DNA of 64,000 bases from Ramlibacter aquaticus (GCF_015159745.1 NZ_JADDOJ010000002.1:1-64000); one strand, 5' to 3'; shown: positions 25,883-34,900, counted from the stretch's first letter. Translations and numbers: made by a program. Notes: generated by a model not told the origin, from the letters alone.

Positions 25883-26451
25883 GCGCCACCCCGCGTCGCG
25901 GCATTCACGAAGCCGGTGAGCGGATCGTGGCAGGGCGGATAGTGCGCCAGGTCGGCCTGCATCAGTACATGGGGCCGCCCGTGCAGTGTCTCCTCGCGCA
26001 GCGAGGTCCAGTGCAGCTTCTCGAACAGCGCCTGGTTCTGCTGCTGCACGTGCGCCAGGAAGATCCGGCATCCCCGCGCATGCGCACTCGCGACCGCGAG
26101 CCGGATCAAGGCCTCGCCGAGCCGGCCGTGCCTGCGGTAGTCGGCATGCACGGCCAGCCGCGAGCCCCACCAGACGCCGTCCCGGTCACCGTCGGCGCCG
26201 CGGTGGATGCGTACCGTGCCCACCACCCGCTCGCTCATGCCGCCCACGCAGGAGAGCGCCACCAGTGGCTGCGCGTGGGCGTCGATCGCATCCAGATCGT
26301 CGTCCACGAACACACGCTGCTCCTCGCAGAACACCGCGCGCCGCAGCTTCCGGGCTTCGTTGATCTCCCAGCCCCCGTCCGCCCACTTGACCCGGAATTC
26401 ACACGGGACGAAGGTCGTCGGCAGCTCGCACCAGGTCGAAAGGGCGTCCAT
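25879..26451 (-). CDS. MSMEG_0567 family GNAT N-acetyltransferase (Nit1C)
   Basis: This is a 190-residue GNAT acetyltransferase. Motif A is SRLAVHADYRRHGRLGEALIRLAV, of which HADYRRHGRLGEALI shows the Q/RxxGxG/A acetyl-CoA loop. The N-terminal RRAVFCEEQRVF block is characteristic of the Nit1C enzyme. It begins 3 bp after the radical SAM gene stop and overlaps the AIR-synthase-like gene by 4 bp. In some genomes the two are fused, which supports direct coupling of their reactions. Confidence 0.88.
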   Translation of the reverse strand: MDALSTWCELPTTFVPCEFRVKWADGGWEINEARKLRRAVFCEEQRVFVDDDLDAIDAHAQPLVALSCVGGMSERVVGTVRIHRGADGDRDGVWWGSRLAVHADYRRHGRLGEALIRLAVASAHARGCRIFLAHVQQQNQALFEKLHWTSLREETLHGRPHVLMQADLAHYPPCHDPLTGFVNAATRGGA

Positions 26452-26454
26452 GGC

Positions 26455-27588
26455 TCAGCGCTCGTAGACGGACAGGGACGAGCACGCACCGCACTTTCCG
26501 CAACCGGCCTTGATGTCGGACGAGCGCAGGTCGGCCGCACTCACCATCGCACCCAACGGCTCCAGCACCGAGCGCATGAACCCGGGCGACGGCGCGGGAT
26601 GGTCTTCCAGCGGTGTGCCGCTGATCGGGACGAACGGAACGACGAAGGGGTACACGCCCAGCGCCAGGAGGGTCTCGCACATGGCGAGGATGTCTTCGCG
26701 GCTGTCTCCCAGGCCGGCCAGGATGTAGGTGCTGACCTGGCCACGGCCGAAGACCCGGACCGCGGCCCCGAAGCTCTCCAGGTAACGCGCGATGGGCACG
26801 CTCGCCTTGCCGGGCATGATGCGCTCGCGCACTGCGGGGGACACCGCTTCCAGGTGCATGCCCAGGGTGTCTATGCCCGCTTCGCGCATGCGGTCGAACC
26901 ATGCGTCCGTGTCGGGAGGCTCGCACTGGGCCTGGATGGGGATGTCCACCGCCGCCCGGATGGCACGGGCGCTCTCCACCAGCACCTCGGCGCCGCGGTC
27001 GGGCGTCGGCGGCGTCCCGGTGGTCATGACCATGTGCTTCACGCCGTCCAGCCGCACCGCCGCCAGCGCCACCTCGGCCAGCTGCTGGGGTGTCTTGTGG
27101 GCGATGGTGCGGCCGGCGGCCAGGCTCTGGCCGATCGCGCAGAACTGGCAGGTCTTGGTGCGGCTCTGGTAGCGGATGCAGGTCTGCAGGACGGTGGTGG
27201 CCAGCACGTCCGAACCGTGCAGCGTCGCGATGTGCGAGTACGGCACGCCGTCCTGGGTCTGCAGCTCGTAAAAACGGGGGGCCTTCGGGAAGCTGATGCT
27301 GGCGATGGGAATGGCGTTGCGCGTGAGTGCGCTGCGCCCCTGTGCATCGGGCGCCTGCGCGACGAACGGCGAGTTCCACGCGCTGGAGGTGTGCACCGGG
27401 ACCATGATCGTGTGCCCGTCCACGGTGACCGCCTTGTGGTCCGACGGCCCCGCGCCGCCGCGGCGGCTTGCCACGCCGCCATGGGGCGAGCCGGGTTCAG
27501 CCAGCCGCAACCCGAAGGACTGCAGTTCCGTCATCAGCTGCCGGGTTTGCTGGGACAGCGCTTGCGTGGGGTCGGTCGTCGTGTTCAT
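26455..27588 (-). CDS. MSMEG_0568 family radical SAM protein (Nit1C)
   Basis: This 377-residue radical SAM enzyme is related to biotin synthase-like members. The cluster-binding cysteines are spaced unusually: C-x9-C-x2-C in [18 protein letters not shown] instead of C-x3-C-x2-C. A second cysteine group, CGKCGAC, lies near the C-terminus and may hold an auxiliary Fe-S cluster. A stretch after the N-terminus ([13 protein letters not shown]) is specific to Nit1C members. The annotated start lies 92 bp inside the nitrilase gene; the alternative ATG 27534 still overlaps it. The reaction is unknown. Confidence 0.87.
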   Translation of the reverse strand: MNTTTDPTQALSQQTRQLMTELQSFGLRLAEPGSPHGGVASRRGGAGPSDHKAVTVDGHTIMVPVHTSSAWNSPFVAQAPDAQGRSALTRNAIPIASISFPKAPRFYELQTQDGVPYSHIATLHGSDVLATTVLQTCIRYQSRTKTCQFCAIGQSLAAGRTIAHKTPQQLAEVALAAVRLDGVKHMVMTTGTPPTPDRGAEVLVESARAIRAAVDIPIQAQCEPPDTDAWFDRMREAGIDTLGMHLEAVSPAVRERIMPGKASVPIARYLESFGAAVRVFGRGQVSTYILAGLGDSREDILAMCETLLALGVYPFVVPFVPISGTPLEDHPAPSPGFMRSVLEPLGAMVSAADLRSSDIKAGCGKCGACSSLSVYER

Positions 27589-28546
27589 GGACAGGGCTCC
27601 GGGAGAAAGGCTCGGGCATTGCCGATGCCGTGAGGGCGGGGCGGTCGTTGATGGCGAGGCTCAGGAGCTCGGGACGCGCGTAGTGGCCCACCGAATCCAT
27701 CATTCGCTTGCGCTTGGTGATCAGCGACATGTCAAGGTCGGCCACCACCATGCCTTCACCTTCGCGCAGCGGCGGCGCGAGGTGCACCCCCTCCGGCGAG
27801 ACGATGGCGGTGTTGCAGCCGCCGCGCAGCGCCTTCTGCAGGCTGGCGTCCGGGGTGATCGCGGCGATCTGCGCGTCGGTCAGCCAGCCGGTGGCGTTGA
27901 CGACGAAGCAGCCGGCCTCCAGCGCATGGTGGCGGATCGTCGCCTCCATCTGGTCACCGAAGATGGGACCCACCAGCGAGCCAGGAAACTGCGCGCAGTG
28001 GATCTCCTCGTGCTGCGTCATGAGTGCGTAGCGGGCCAGCGGGTTGTAGTGCTCCCAGCAGGCGAGCGCGCCGACCTTGCCGACCCGGGTGTCCACCACC
28101 TTCAGGCCGGCAGCGTCCCCCTGGCCCCACACCATGCGCTCATGGAAGGTGGGCGTGAGCTTGCGTCGCTTGAGCATCAGCGTGCCGTCAGCGTCGAAGA
28201 TCAGCTGCGTGTTGTAGAGCGAGCCGAAGTCGCGCTCGTTGACGCCGAGGACGACCACCATGCCGCGGGCGCGGGCCTGCTGCGCCACGGCCTGCGTCAC
28301 CGGCCCCGGAACCACCACGGCACGTTCATAGAGCCGCATGTGGTCGGCCCCCATCTGCACGGGTGGCTTCACGAACGAGAAGTAGGGGTAATACGGCAGG
28401 AACGTTTCGGGAAACACGATCAGCTGCACGCCCTGCCCTGCAGCGCGATCGATCGCGTCGCAGACCTTGTTGAGCGTGCCGTCGATCGCGTCGAAATCCG
28501 GCGCGATCTGGACGGCGGCAGCACGGACAACACGGGGTTGCGGCAT
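27497..28546 (-). CDS. Nit1C nitrilase (Nit6803-type)
   Basis: This 349-residue nitrilase hydrolyses nitriles to acids and ammonia. The Glu-Lys-Cys triad is E47 in [12 protein letters not shown]129 in [11 protein letters not shown] and C163 in [11 protein letters not shown]. The family core ends near [13 protein letters not shown]. The tail beyond that (about 50 residues) is longer than usual, and its last 30 residues are read from inside the radical SAM gene, suggesting loss of the original stop. It lies 18 bp after the MSMEG_0572 gene. Nit1C nitrilases have been linked to growth on cyanide as nitrogen source. Confidence 0.92.
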   Translation of the reverse strand: MPQPRVVRAAAVQIAPDFDAIDGTLNKVCDAIDRAAGQGVQLIVFPETFLPYYPYFSFVKPPVQMGADHMRLYERAVVVPGPVTQAVAQQARARGMVVVLGVNERDFGSLYNTQLIFDADGTLMLKRRKLTPTFHERMVWGQGDAAGLKVVDTRVGKVGALACWEHYNPLARYALMTQHEEIHCAQFPGSLVGPIFGDQMEATIRHHALEAGCFVVNATGWLTDAQIAAITPDASLQKALRGGCNTAIVSPEGVHLAPPLREGEGMVVADLDMSLITKRKRMMDSVGHYARPELLSLAINDRPALTASAMPEPFSRSPVHEHDDRPHASAVPANPAADDGTAVLRVAAG

Positions 28547-28564
28547 GACGGTCTCGCGCCCCGC

Positions 28565-29047
28565 TTACAGGGTCCAGGTGTCCAGGATGAACGCGTTGGC
28601 CTTGCGGTGCATCAGGACGATGTCCAGCACGTCCAGCGGGCTGATGGGGCGGATGCCCTCGATCAGCGCACCTTCACCGTGGCCGTACAGCGCCTGCAGC
28701 GCGAAGCGGCAGGCATAGACCTTGCCGCCCTCGGCGATGAACTTCGTGATCTGGTTGTTGAAGTTCTGGTGGCCGGGGAAGGCCTCTGCGCCCAGCGTCG
28801 GGAAGCCGCGCTGCACGCCCAGCGTCACGCCGGGGCCATACAGCAGGATCGACGTTTCGAAGCCCTTGCGCTGCAGCCGCGTGGCCTGCAGGAGGTTGAC
28901 GAAGCCGATCGAGCCTTCGAAGGCCACGGTGTGGAAGGTGACGAGCGCTTTTTCGCCAGGCTCGGCCTTCACGTCCTCGAAGACCTTCTCTTCGTAGTCG
29001 ACGAGGAAGTCGCCGGTGTGGTTCGGGGCTTTGGTGACTTTGGGCAT
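28565..29047 (-). CDS. MSMEG_0572 / sll0783 family nitrogen starvation response protein (Nit1C)
   Basis: This 160-residue protein is the first gene of the Nit1C operon. Family blocks are [42 protein letters not shown] and [14 protein letters not shown]. The fold resembles DsrE/DsrF-like small proteins, but its role is not established; the cyanobacterial homologue responds to nitrogen limitation. GGAG before ATG 29047 supports the start. Its promoter faces the MocR gene across a repeat-rich 394-bp region. Confidence 0.9.
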   Translation of the reverse strand: MPKVTKAPNHTGDFLVDYEEKVFEDVKAEPGEKALVTFHTVAFEGSIGFVNLLQATRLQRKGFETSILLYGPGVTLGVQRGFPTLGAEAFPGHQNFNNQITKFIAEGGKVYACRFALQALYGHGEGALIEGIRPISPLDVLDIVLMHRKANAFILDTWTL

Positions 29048-29144
29048 GGTGAAACTCCGTGGTTTGAAGGGACGCCCGAGGGCCCGGGCGCCACCACGCC
29101 TTGCATGCCGCATGCCACGCCGCGCGCCGTGCAGGGCGGTCTGC

Positions 29145-29417
29145 GTGCGATCAGCGTGCGATCAAAACGGCGCGATGCGATCCAGCGGGCCACAGCGAAA
29201 GATCACGGGCACCACGGCGCGTTCGGCGGCGACGGAAACCTGCTCATCCGCATTGGCAAGCACGCCCCGGCGTGGGGCCTGCGGGCCCGATCAATGCCTC
29301 CGATCAGCGGTCCGGGCGGCACCATCGCAGTGCGGCAAATCCGTCCAGCTCTGGCACGCAATCTGCGATCAGCACGCTGGTTGATTGCCAGGCATGCGCA
29401 ATCAATGGATGCAATCA
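29145..29417. promoter_or_regulatory. Multi-copy GCGATCA / GCAATCA operator array, Nit1C-MocR divergent region
   Basis: The 394-bp divergent region (29048-29441) contains GTGCGATCA at 29145-29153 and 29156-29164 (11 bp apart, one helical turn), ATGCGATCC at 29175-29183, CGATCA at 29288-29293 and 29301-29306, and CTGCGATCA at 29363-29371. Next to the MocR start lies an inverted pair TTGATTGC (29381-29388) and GCAATCAA (29398-29405), then GCAATCA at 29411-29417. Repeats of this kind in direct and inverted orientation are typical of MocR operators. Binding by the adjacent regulator is inference. Confidence 0.55.
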
Positions 29418-29441
29418 GGCCCCTCACCCGGAAAGGCTGCC

Positions 29442-30839
29442 ATGCCCCTCAACAAGCTCTCGGCCCACTGGGCCCGCCGCCTCGAGTCCGATCCCCGGCC
29501 GGCGTACCTGCTGATCCCGGACCTGATCGCGGAGGATGTGCGCACCGGCCGCCTGGGCGCGCGCGAGCGTCTGCCGAACCTGCGCGAGCTCTCGCAGGAA
29601 CTGGGCCTCAACTACACCACAGTCGCCCGCGCCTACGCAGAGGCGAGAAAGCGCGGCCTGGTCGATTCCCGGCCTGGCGTGGGGACCTTCGTGAGGGGCC
29701 ATGCCCCGTCGTTGCCGCTGCGCGGCGGCAGCGGCGCCGAAATGACGATGAACATGCCGCCCGAGCCGCAGGAGCCCGCGCTGATGGCGCGCATGCAGGC
29801 GGGCGCCGCCGAGTTGATGGCACGGACCGATCCGTACCTGCTGCTGCGCTACCAGGACTTCGGCGGAAGCCTGGCGGACCGTGAGGCCGCCACGGCGTGG
29901 CTGCGTACGCGGCTGCCCGGGTGCGACATGGCACGGGTCCTGGTCTGCCCGGGCATCCATAGCGTGCTGGCGGCACTGATATCGCAGCTCGCGCGTCCCG
30001 GCGAGGTGATCTGCGTCGAGTCGCTCACCTACCCGGGCATCAAGGCGATCAGCACGCAGCTGGGGGTGCAACTGCATGCACTGACGCTGGACGACGAGGG
30101 CCCGAGCGCCGCGGAATTCGAGCTGGCCTGCAAGAGGCTCAAACCGAAGGCGCTGTACATCAACCCGACCTTGCTGAACCCGACCACCACCACCACCTCG
30201 CGCAGCCGCCGCGAAGCACTGGCCGACATCGCGCTGCGCTTCAACGTGCCCATCATCGAGGACGACGCGTACGCGATGCTGCCGCTGGAGGCGCCACCTC
30301 CCTTGGCGTCGATGGCGCCCGAGCTGACGTACTACGTCTCAGGCTTGAGCAAGTGCCTCGGTGCCGGCCTGCGGACGGCGTTCGTCTGCGCCCCCACGGA
30401 GACGGCGGCGAAGCGGCTCGCTGGCGCCCTGCGCGCCACCACGGTGATGGCCTCGCCATACACCAACGCCCTGGCCACCCGATGGCTGATGGACGGCACG
30501 GCGGAAGCGGTGCTCATCGCGATCCGTGCCGAATCCGTGGCGCGGCAGGCCCTCGCCGCCAAGTGGCTGGCGCGCTACGGCGTCGTCGCACACCCGGAGG
30601 GCTTCCACCTGTGGTTGCCCCTGACCTCGTCCTGGAGCGTGGTGGAATTCGCCTCGTTCCTGCGTACCCAGGGGGTCGGGGTCGTCGCCAGTGCGGCGTT
30701 CTCGACCGATGGGGACCCACCGGATGCCGTGCGCGTGTGCCTGGGCGGGTCCTTGTCCCGCAACGGCTGCGATGACGCGCTGAGGCTCATCGCAGACACG
30801 CTCGAGCATCCACGGCATCCACACGCCACCATCCTGTGA
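29442..30839 (+). CDS. MocR-type GntR/aminotransferase-fold transcriptional regulator
   Basis: This 465-residue regulator has an N-terminal GntR winged helix (about 20-88; RERLPNLRELSQELGLNYTT) fused to a fold-type I aminotransferase domain. The PLP site is complete: K304 in SGLSKCLGAGLR and the cofactor Asp in IIEDDAYAML. MocR proteins sense amino compounds or PLP adducts. ATG 29442 fits the family N-terminus. It is divergent from Nit1C and most probably controls it, differing from the Fis-type activator reported for Nit1C in Pseudomonas. Confidence 0.93.
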   Translation: MPLNKLSAHWARRLESDPRPAYLLIPDLIAEDVRTGRLGARERLPNLRELSQELGLNYTTVARAYAEARKRGLVDSRPGVGTFVRGHAPSLPLRGGSGAEMTMNMPPEPQEPALMARMQAGAAELMARTDPYLLLRYQDFGGSLADREAATAWLRTRLPGCDMARVLVCPGIHSVLAALISQLARPGEVICVESLTYPGIKAISTQLGVQLHALTLDDEGPSAAEFELACKRLKPKALYINPTLLNPTTTTTSRSRREALADIALRFNVPIIEDDAYAMLPLEAPPPLASMAPELTYYVSGLSKCLGAGLRTAFVCAPTETAAKRLAGALRATTVMASPYTNALATRWLMDGTAEAVLIAIRAESVARQALAAKWLARYGVVAHPEGFHLWLPLTSSWSVVEFASFLRTQGVGVVASAAFSTDGDPPDAVRVCLGGSLSRNGCDDALRLIADTLEHPRHPHATIL

Positions 30840-30988
30840 CCCGGTCAGCCCTTGCTTCGCGTCGGGTGCTGCCCGGGTCTGGCCGCTGCCCCTGCCATCT
30901 TTCCCGCCCAGGCAGCAGGGCGCTGCGACGATCGGGTGAAGAACTGGACCGGTGCAGTAGCATCGGGCGAACTCAGCAGGAGCTCGGA

Positions 30989-31381
30989 ATGGCGCTGATC
31001 GCGTGCAGTGAGTGCGGCAAAGAGATTTCGAACCAGGCGAGTGCGTGCCCACACTGCGGCGCTCCGAAACATGCGCAACGTGCGGCCAGAGGCAGTGACG
31101 GCTCTCCGCGCTCTGCCAGGTACGCGGTTCGTGCGCTGATTGGCTTTGCCCTTGCCGTTTTGCTGGCAGCAGCCCTGAACCCTTCCGAGGAGCGTCACAA
31201 GGAGGCCATAAAGCGCGCATTCGCTGCTGACGGTCCCTTGATCGGTGCCATTGCAGGTCAGCTCACGTCAATGAGCGTGCGGTACCAGAGCCGCGTTATC
31301 TACTCCTACACCACCGTCAACGGCAAGCTTGCTTCCTGGGGAGCGCTGGGCTACGTGCACGCAACTTCGTCAGAGAACTGA
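30989..31381 (+). CDS. Zinc-ribbon membrane protein
   Basis: This 130-residue protein has a zinc ribbon at the N-terminus (C6, C9, C20, C23 in CSECG ... CPHCG). A basic linker follows, then one membrane helix (ALIGFALAVLLAAAL, about 48-63), and then a C-terminal domain rich in polar residues with a beta-like segment QSRVIYSYTTVNGKL. It may belong to a DUF4359-like group. AGGAG upstream of ATG 30989 supports the start. The codon use and lower GC differ from the flanks. Its end overlaps the convergent small gene by 12 bp. Confidence 0.75.
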   Translation: MALIACSECGKEISNQASACPHCGAPKHAQRAARGSDGSPRSARYAVRALIGFALAVLLAAALNPSEERHKEAIKRAFAADGPLIGAIAGQLTSMSVRYQSRVIYSYTTVNGKLASWGALGYVHATSSEN

Positions 31382-31663
31382 GCCCCGGCGATTCGGGCGA
31401 AGTTGGGGTGGTACAGCCACCCGAGTCCTCGTAGGGGAAAGCGTGCTGATCGGCGGTGCGCGGGAGTTCACGAAGTACCTCGTGTCCGGTCTTTCGGTGG
31501 CCTCCAAGACGGCATCGGACGACACCATGTTTGCCGGCTGCCCCATCTCGTCGAAATGGCGGCTCCGCGCCCCTGCGAGCAACTCCATGGCCTCGGCTTC
31601 AGTCGCGCCAGCGGCTTCAAAGCGAAAGTTGGAGGTCTCAAGGGTGGCGATGACGATGTGCAT
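31370..31663 (-). CDS. Hypothetical protein, 97 aa
   Basis: This is a small soluble protein beginning MHIVIATLETSNFRFEAAGA, with alternating hydrophobic strands and then an acidic helix EAEAMELLAGARSRHF. No family was recognised. The ATG at 31663 has GGAG six bases upstream, a well-placed ribosome site, and the frame is open to 31370. It is divergent from the GIY-YIG gene (76 bp between starts). The short overlap with the zinc-ribbon gene on the other strand makes it less certain. Confidence 0.5.
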   Translation of the reverse strand: MHIVIATLETSNFRFEAAGATEAEAMELLAGARSRHFDEMGQPANMVSSDAVLEATERPDTRYFVNSRAPPISTLSPTRTRVAVPPQLRPNRRGSVL

Positions 31664-31719
31664 GGGTTCTCCGTTCGCTCCTGCGGTCACGGCAAAGTCC
31701 CCAACCGCTATACGATGCT

Positions 31720-31735
31720 CTGAGGCGAACCTCAG
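31720..31735 (+). other. Stem-loop just upstream of the GIY-YIG start
   Basis: CTGAGG (31720-31725) and CCTCAG (31730-31735) form a perfect 6-bp stem with the loop CGAA, ending four bases before ATG 31740. It contains the only GAGG in the leader. It could tune translation of the nuclease-like protein. Confidence 0.3.
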
Positions 31736-31739
31736 CAAT

Positions 31740-32597
31740 ATGTCAATCCGCGCCAAGACCATCCAGATTTTTCTTCCCTCTGGCGACCCGCAAGGCATCC
31801 GCCAGGCCGAAATCACCACGCGCATCGTGCGGCTCATCGAGGTCCCGCGCAAGCTGCTGAAGGATTTCCTGGCTATGCCGGAATCCGCCGGAGGCGCCGT
31901 GTACTTCCTGTTCGGTGAAGGGGAAGAGTCCGCCAAGCCGCAGGTGTACATCGGGCAGACCGGAGACTTGAAAAAGCGCTTGGTGAAGCACCAGAAGGAG
32001 AAGGACTTCTGGCACCGTGCCGTGGTCATGCTGTCGCGCGCCGATAGCCTCACTACGACTCACTCGCTGTACCTCGAGCGCCTCTGCATTCAGCGCGCCA
32101 AGGCGGCCGGGCGCTACACAGTCGAGAACGACACGAACGGGAGCAAACTGAACACAACGAAGCCGATGGAGGCGGAGTGCGAAGAGCTGTTTGAGACCGG
32201 TGAGTCGCTTATGGCGACACTTGGCTTCCCTTTGTTTGAGAAGCCGGCGCCGGTCGGCGACGCAGCGAACCTGTACTTTTGCACTGCGGCTGGCGCCGAT
32301 GCAAGGGCGCAGTACACGGCCGAGGGGATGGCCGTGCTCAAAGGCTCCAAGGCCCGCGGCCAGGTTACCGACAGCTTCAAGGACAAGGGGTTCCACGCTC
32401 TTCGAAAGCAGCTGGAGGCAGCGGGGGTGCTGGAACCAGCCGGCGACCAGCTCATTTTCACTGAGGACTACGTCTTCAAGTCGCCCAGTGGGGCGGCAGC
32501 CATCGTCGTGGGCAACAACATGAACGGCTGGATTTCTTGGAAGAACAAGGACGGAAAGACCTTGGACGCCGCGGTCCGCCAAGGCCCCCAGGCTTGA
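31740..32597 (+). CDS. GIY-YIG nuclease family protein with DUF4357-like C-terminus
   Basis: This 285-residue protein has a GIY-YIG nuclease domain at about 50-135: VYFLF at 54-58, QVYIGQTGDLKKRL at 68-81 with the catalytic Tyr and Arg80, and LERLCIQRAK after it. The C-terminal 60 residues resemble DUF4357 (VFKSPSGAAAIVVGNNMNGWISWKN). This pairing occurs in stand-alone accessory proteins of unknown role, sometimes near restriction or defence genes. Lower GC than the flanks suggests acquisition. No partner toxin, methylase or recombinase is visible. Confidence 0.85.
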   Translation: MSIRAKTIQIFLPSGDPQGIRQAEITTRIVRLIEVPRKLLKDFLAMPESAGGAVYFLFGEGEESAKPQVYIGQTGDLKKRLVKHQKEKDFWHRAVVMLSRADSLTTTHSLYLERLCIQRAKAAGRYTVENDTNGSKLNTTKPMEAECEELFETGESLMATLGFPLFEKPAPVGDAANLYFCTAAGADARAQYTAEGMAVLKGSKARGQVTDSFKDKGFHALRKQLEAAGVLEPAGDQLIFTEDYVFKSPSGAAAIVVGNNMNGWISWKNKDGKTLDAAVRQGPQA

Positions 32598-32640
32598 TGC
32601 CGTCGGTCAGGCGGGGCGACACCACCGCGGCTCTAACGCG

Positions 32641-32814
32641 CTACTTCGGCTGCCCAGGCGACCTGTTGCTGCGGCCGCCGCCCGACACGCCGCCCGTAGT
32701 GCTCGGCTTGTTGTCGAGGTACTGCGGTCGCTGAGCTCCGCGACCGCCGGCTTGGCCTTGCGGTTGTCCGCCGGACTTGGGCTGCGCCCCCGAATTGCTG
32801 GTCTTTGATGCCAT
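32641..32814 (-). CDS. Small Gly/Gln/Ser-rich protein, 57 aa
   Basis: This is a short, low-complexity, hydrophilic protein starting MASKTSNSGAQPKSGGQ and ending RSNRSPGQPK. GGAGG lies six bases before ATG 32814, an excellent ribosome site. It is probably disordered. It is convergent with the GIY-YIG gene and has no known function. Confidence 0.6.
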   Translation of the reverse strand: MASKTSNSGAQPKSGGQPQGQAGGRGAQRPQYLDNKPSTTGGVSGGGRSNRSPGQPK

Positions 32815-33049
32815 CGTAAGCCTCCGTTTTCGGTTGGAAGGCAAAACGTAGGCGACGGGGCCAGACGCGCTCAGTCCTCCGAAGTCTTGGCGAGTGCCGG
32901 CCACCTCGTACAAAGGCTGTTCCGCCTGCCGGAAGCTCCGGCGTTTACGACTCCGTTTCAGAGGCGAGTATCAGCTTCCACCGGCCCTGACTATCAGGTT
33001 TCACCAACTTCCGTTTGGTCTGCGCAGTGCCTTGCGCCCGGGGCCGCAC

Positions 33050-34900
33050 TCACTCCACCGTCACGCTCTTCGCCAGGTTGCGCGGCTTGTCCACGTCCGT
33101 GCCCCGCGCGCAGGCCGTGTGGTAGGCCAGCAGCTGCAGCGGCACCACGTGCAGCAGCGGGCTCAGCGGGCCGTAGTGCTCGGGCATGCGGATCACGTGC
33201 AGGCCGTCGCCGCTCTCGATGCGGGTGTCGGCATCGGCCAGCACATACAGCACGCCACCACGCGCGCGCACTTCCTGCATGTTGCTCTTGAGCTTCTCCA
33301 GCAGCGCGTCGTTGGGCGCCACCGTGACCACCGGCATCTCGCTGGTCACCAGTGCCAGCGGGCCGTGCTTCAGCTCGCCCGCGGCATAGGCCTCGGCGTG
33401 GATGTAGGTGATCTCTTTGAGCTTCAGGGCACCCTCCAGCGCAATCGGGTAGTGCAGCCCGCGGCCCAGGAACAGCGCGTGCTCCTTGCCCGCGAAATCC
33501 TCGGCCCAGCTGATCACCTGCGGCTCCAGCGCGAGCACCGCGGCCAGCGCCGCCGGCAGGTGGCGCATGGCCTTCAGGTGCGCCGCCTCCTCCGCGTCGC
33601 TGAGCCGGCCCTTGGCCTGCGCCAGCACCAGCGTGAGCAGGAACAGGCCCGCCAGCTGCGTGGTGAAGGCCTTGGTCGAGGCGACGCCGATCTCCACGCC
33701 TGCGCGCGTGATGTACGCGAGCCGGCATTCGCGCACCATGGCCGAGGTGGCGACGTTGCAGATGGTCAGGGTCTTGTCCATGCCCAGGCCCTGCGCGTGG
33801 CGCAGCGCGGCCAGGGTGTCGGCGGTTTCGCCCGACTGGCTGATGGTGACGACCAGGGTGTTGGGGTTGGGCACCGACTCGCGGTAGCGGTATTCGCTGG
33901 CGATTTCCACCTGGGTCGGGATCTTGGCGATGCCCTCCAGCCAGTACTTGGCGGTGCAGCCGCTGTAGTAGCTGGTGCCGCAGGCCAGGATCAGCACGGA
34001 GTCGATCTCGCGGAACACGCGGTGCGCGCCGTCGCCGAACAGCTCGGGCACGATGCCGGCGATGCCCTCCAGCGTGTCGGCCACCGCGCGCGGCTGCTCG
34101 AAGATCTCCTTCTGCATGTAGTGGCGGTAGGGGCCCAGCTCGGCCGCGCCGCTGTGGGCTTGCACGGTGCGCACCGGGCGCTCCACGCTGCGGCCGTTGC
34201 GGTCCGAGATCCAGTGGCGGCCCAGTTGCACGTCCACCACGTCGCCCTCCTCCAGGTAGACGATCTGGTCCGTGACACCGGCCAGCGCCATCGCGTCGCT
34301 GGCCAGGAAGTTCTCACCGCCCTCCAGGCCCACGCCCAGGATCAGCGGCGAGCCCGCACGCGCGCCCACCACGCGGTGCGGCTCGTCCTTGCAGAAGACG
34401 GCGATGGCGTAGGCGCCATGCAATTGCTTCACCGCCGCCTGCACGGCCTCGAACAGGTCGCCGTCGTAGAGGCTGTCCACCAGGTGGGCGATGACCTCGG
34501 TGTCGGTCTGGCTGGCGAAGCGGTAGCCGCGCGCCTGCAGGCTGGCGCGCAGTTCGTCATGGTTCTCGATGATCCCGTTGTGCACCAGGGCGATGCGGCC
34601 GGGCCGGTCCGCGGCGGCTTCGCCCGGCCCGTGGCTGAAGTGCGGGTGGGCGTTGTGCACCGCGGGCGCGCCGTGGGTGGCCCAGCGCGTGTGGGCGATG
34701 CCGGTGGTTCCGGTGAGCCGGTCGTCCTCGATCTGGCGCAGCAGCTTGGCGACCCGGTCGGTGCTGCGGGCCCGCTTCAGGCCCTGGTCCCAGACGGCCA
34801 CGCCACAGGAGTCATAGCCCCGGTACTCCAGGCGCTGCAGGCCCTGGACCAGGATGGGAACGATGTTGCGGGTGGAGACGGCGCCGACGATGCCACACAT
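33050..34900 (-). CDS. glmS: Glutamine-fructose-6-phosphate aminotransferase (isomerizing)
   Basis: This 616-residue enzyme makes glucosamine-6-phosphate, the first step to UDP-GlcNAc for peptidoglycan and lipopolysaccharide. The N-terminal class II amidotransferase begins CGIVG with the catalytic Cys directly after Met, and has RWATHG and the Asn/Gly oxyanion segment HNGIIENH. Two SIS domains follow ([28 protein letters not shown]), ending AKSVTVE. The 3' end is the conserved Tn7 target region in many bacteria. It is divergent from an Lrp-type regulator. glmU lies about 0.7 kb beyond, so the two steps of one pathway are close. Confidence 0.97.
   Translation of the reverse strand: MCGIVGAVSTRNIVPILVQGLQRLEYRGYDSCGVAVWDQGLKRARSTDRVAKLLRQIEDDRLTGTTGIAHTRWATHGAPAVHNAHPHFSHGPGEAAADRPGRIALVHNGIIENHDELRASLQARGYRFASQTDTEVIAHLVDSLYDGDLFEAVQAAVKQLHGAYAIAVFCKDEPHRVVGARAGSPLILGVGLEGGENFLASDAMALAGVTDQIVYLEEGDVVDVQLGRHWISDRNGRSVERPVRTVQAHSGAAELGPYRHYMQKEIFEQPRAVADTLEGIAGIVPELFGDGAHRVFREIDSVLILACGTSYYSGCTAKYWLEGIAKIPTQVEIASEYRYRESVPNPNTLVVTISQSGETADTLAALRHAQGLGMDKTLTICNVATSAMVRECRLAYITRAGVEIGVASTKAFTTQLAGLFLLTLVLAQAKGRLSDAEEAAHLKAMRHLPAALAAVLALEPQVISWAEDFAGKEHALFLGRGLHYPIALEGALKLKEITYIHAEAYAAGELKHGPLALVTSEMPVVTVAPNDALLEKLKSNMQEVRARGGVLYVLADADTRIESGDGLHVIRMPEHYGPLSPLLHVVPLQLLAYHTACARGTDVDKPRNLAKSVTVE

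Noticed and set aside
30840-30988. N-terminal extension of the zinc-ribbon gene
   Set aside because: The upstream in-frame sequence is Ser/Arg-rich without a ribosome site, while ATG 30989 has AGGAG and begins directly with the zinc ribbon.
32815-33049. Possible tRNA or integration site in the gap before glmS
   Set aside because: No cloverleaf, attachment repeat or recombinase was found; it appears to be plain intergenic sequence.
33050-33110. Tn7 insertion at the glmS 3' end
   Set aside because: No tns genes or Tn7-like end repeats are visible in the adjacent patch; only the target position fits.
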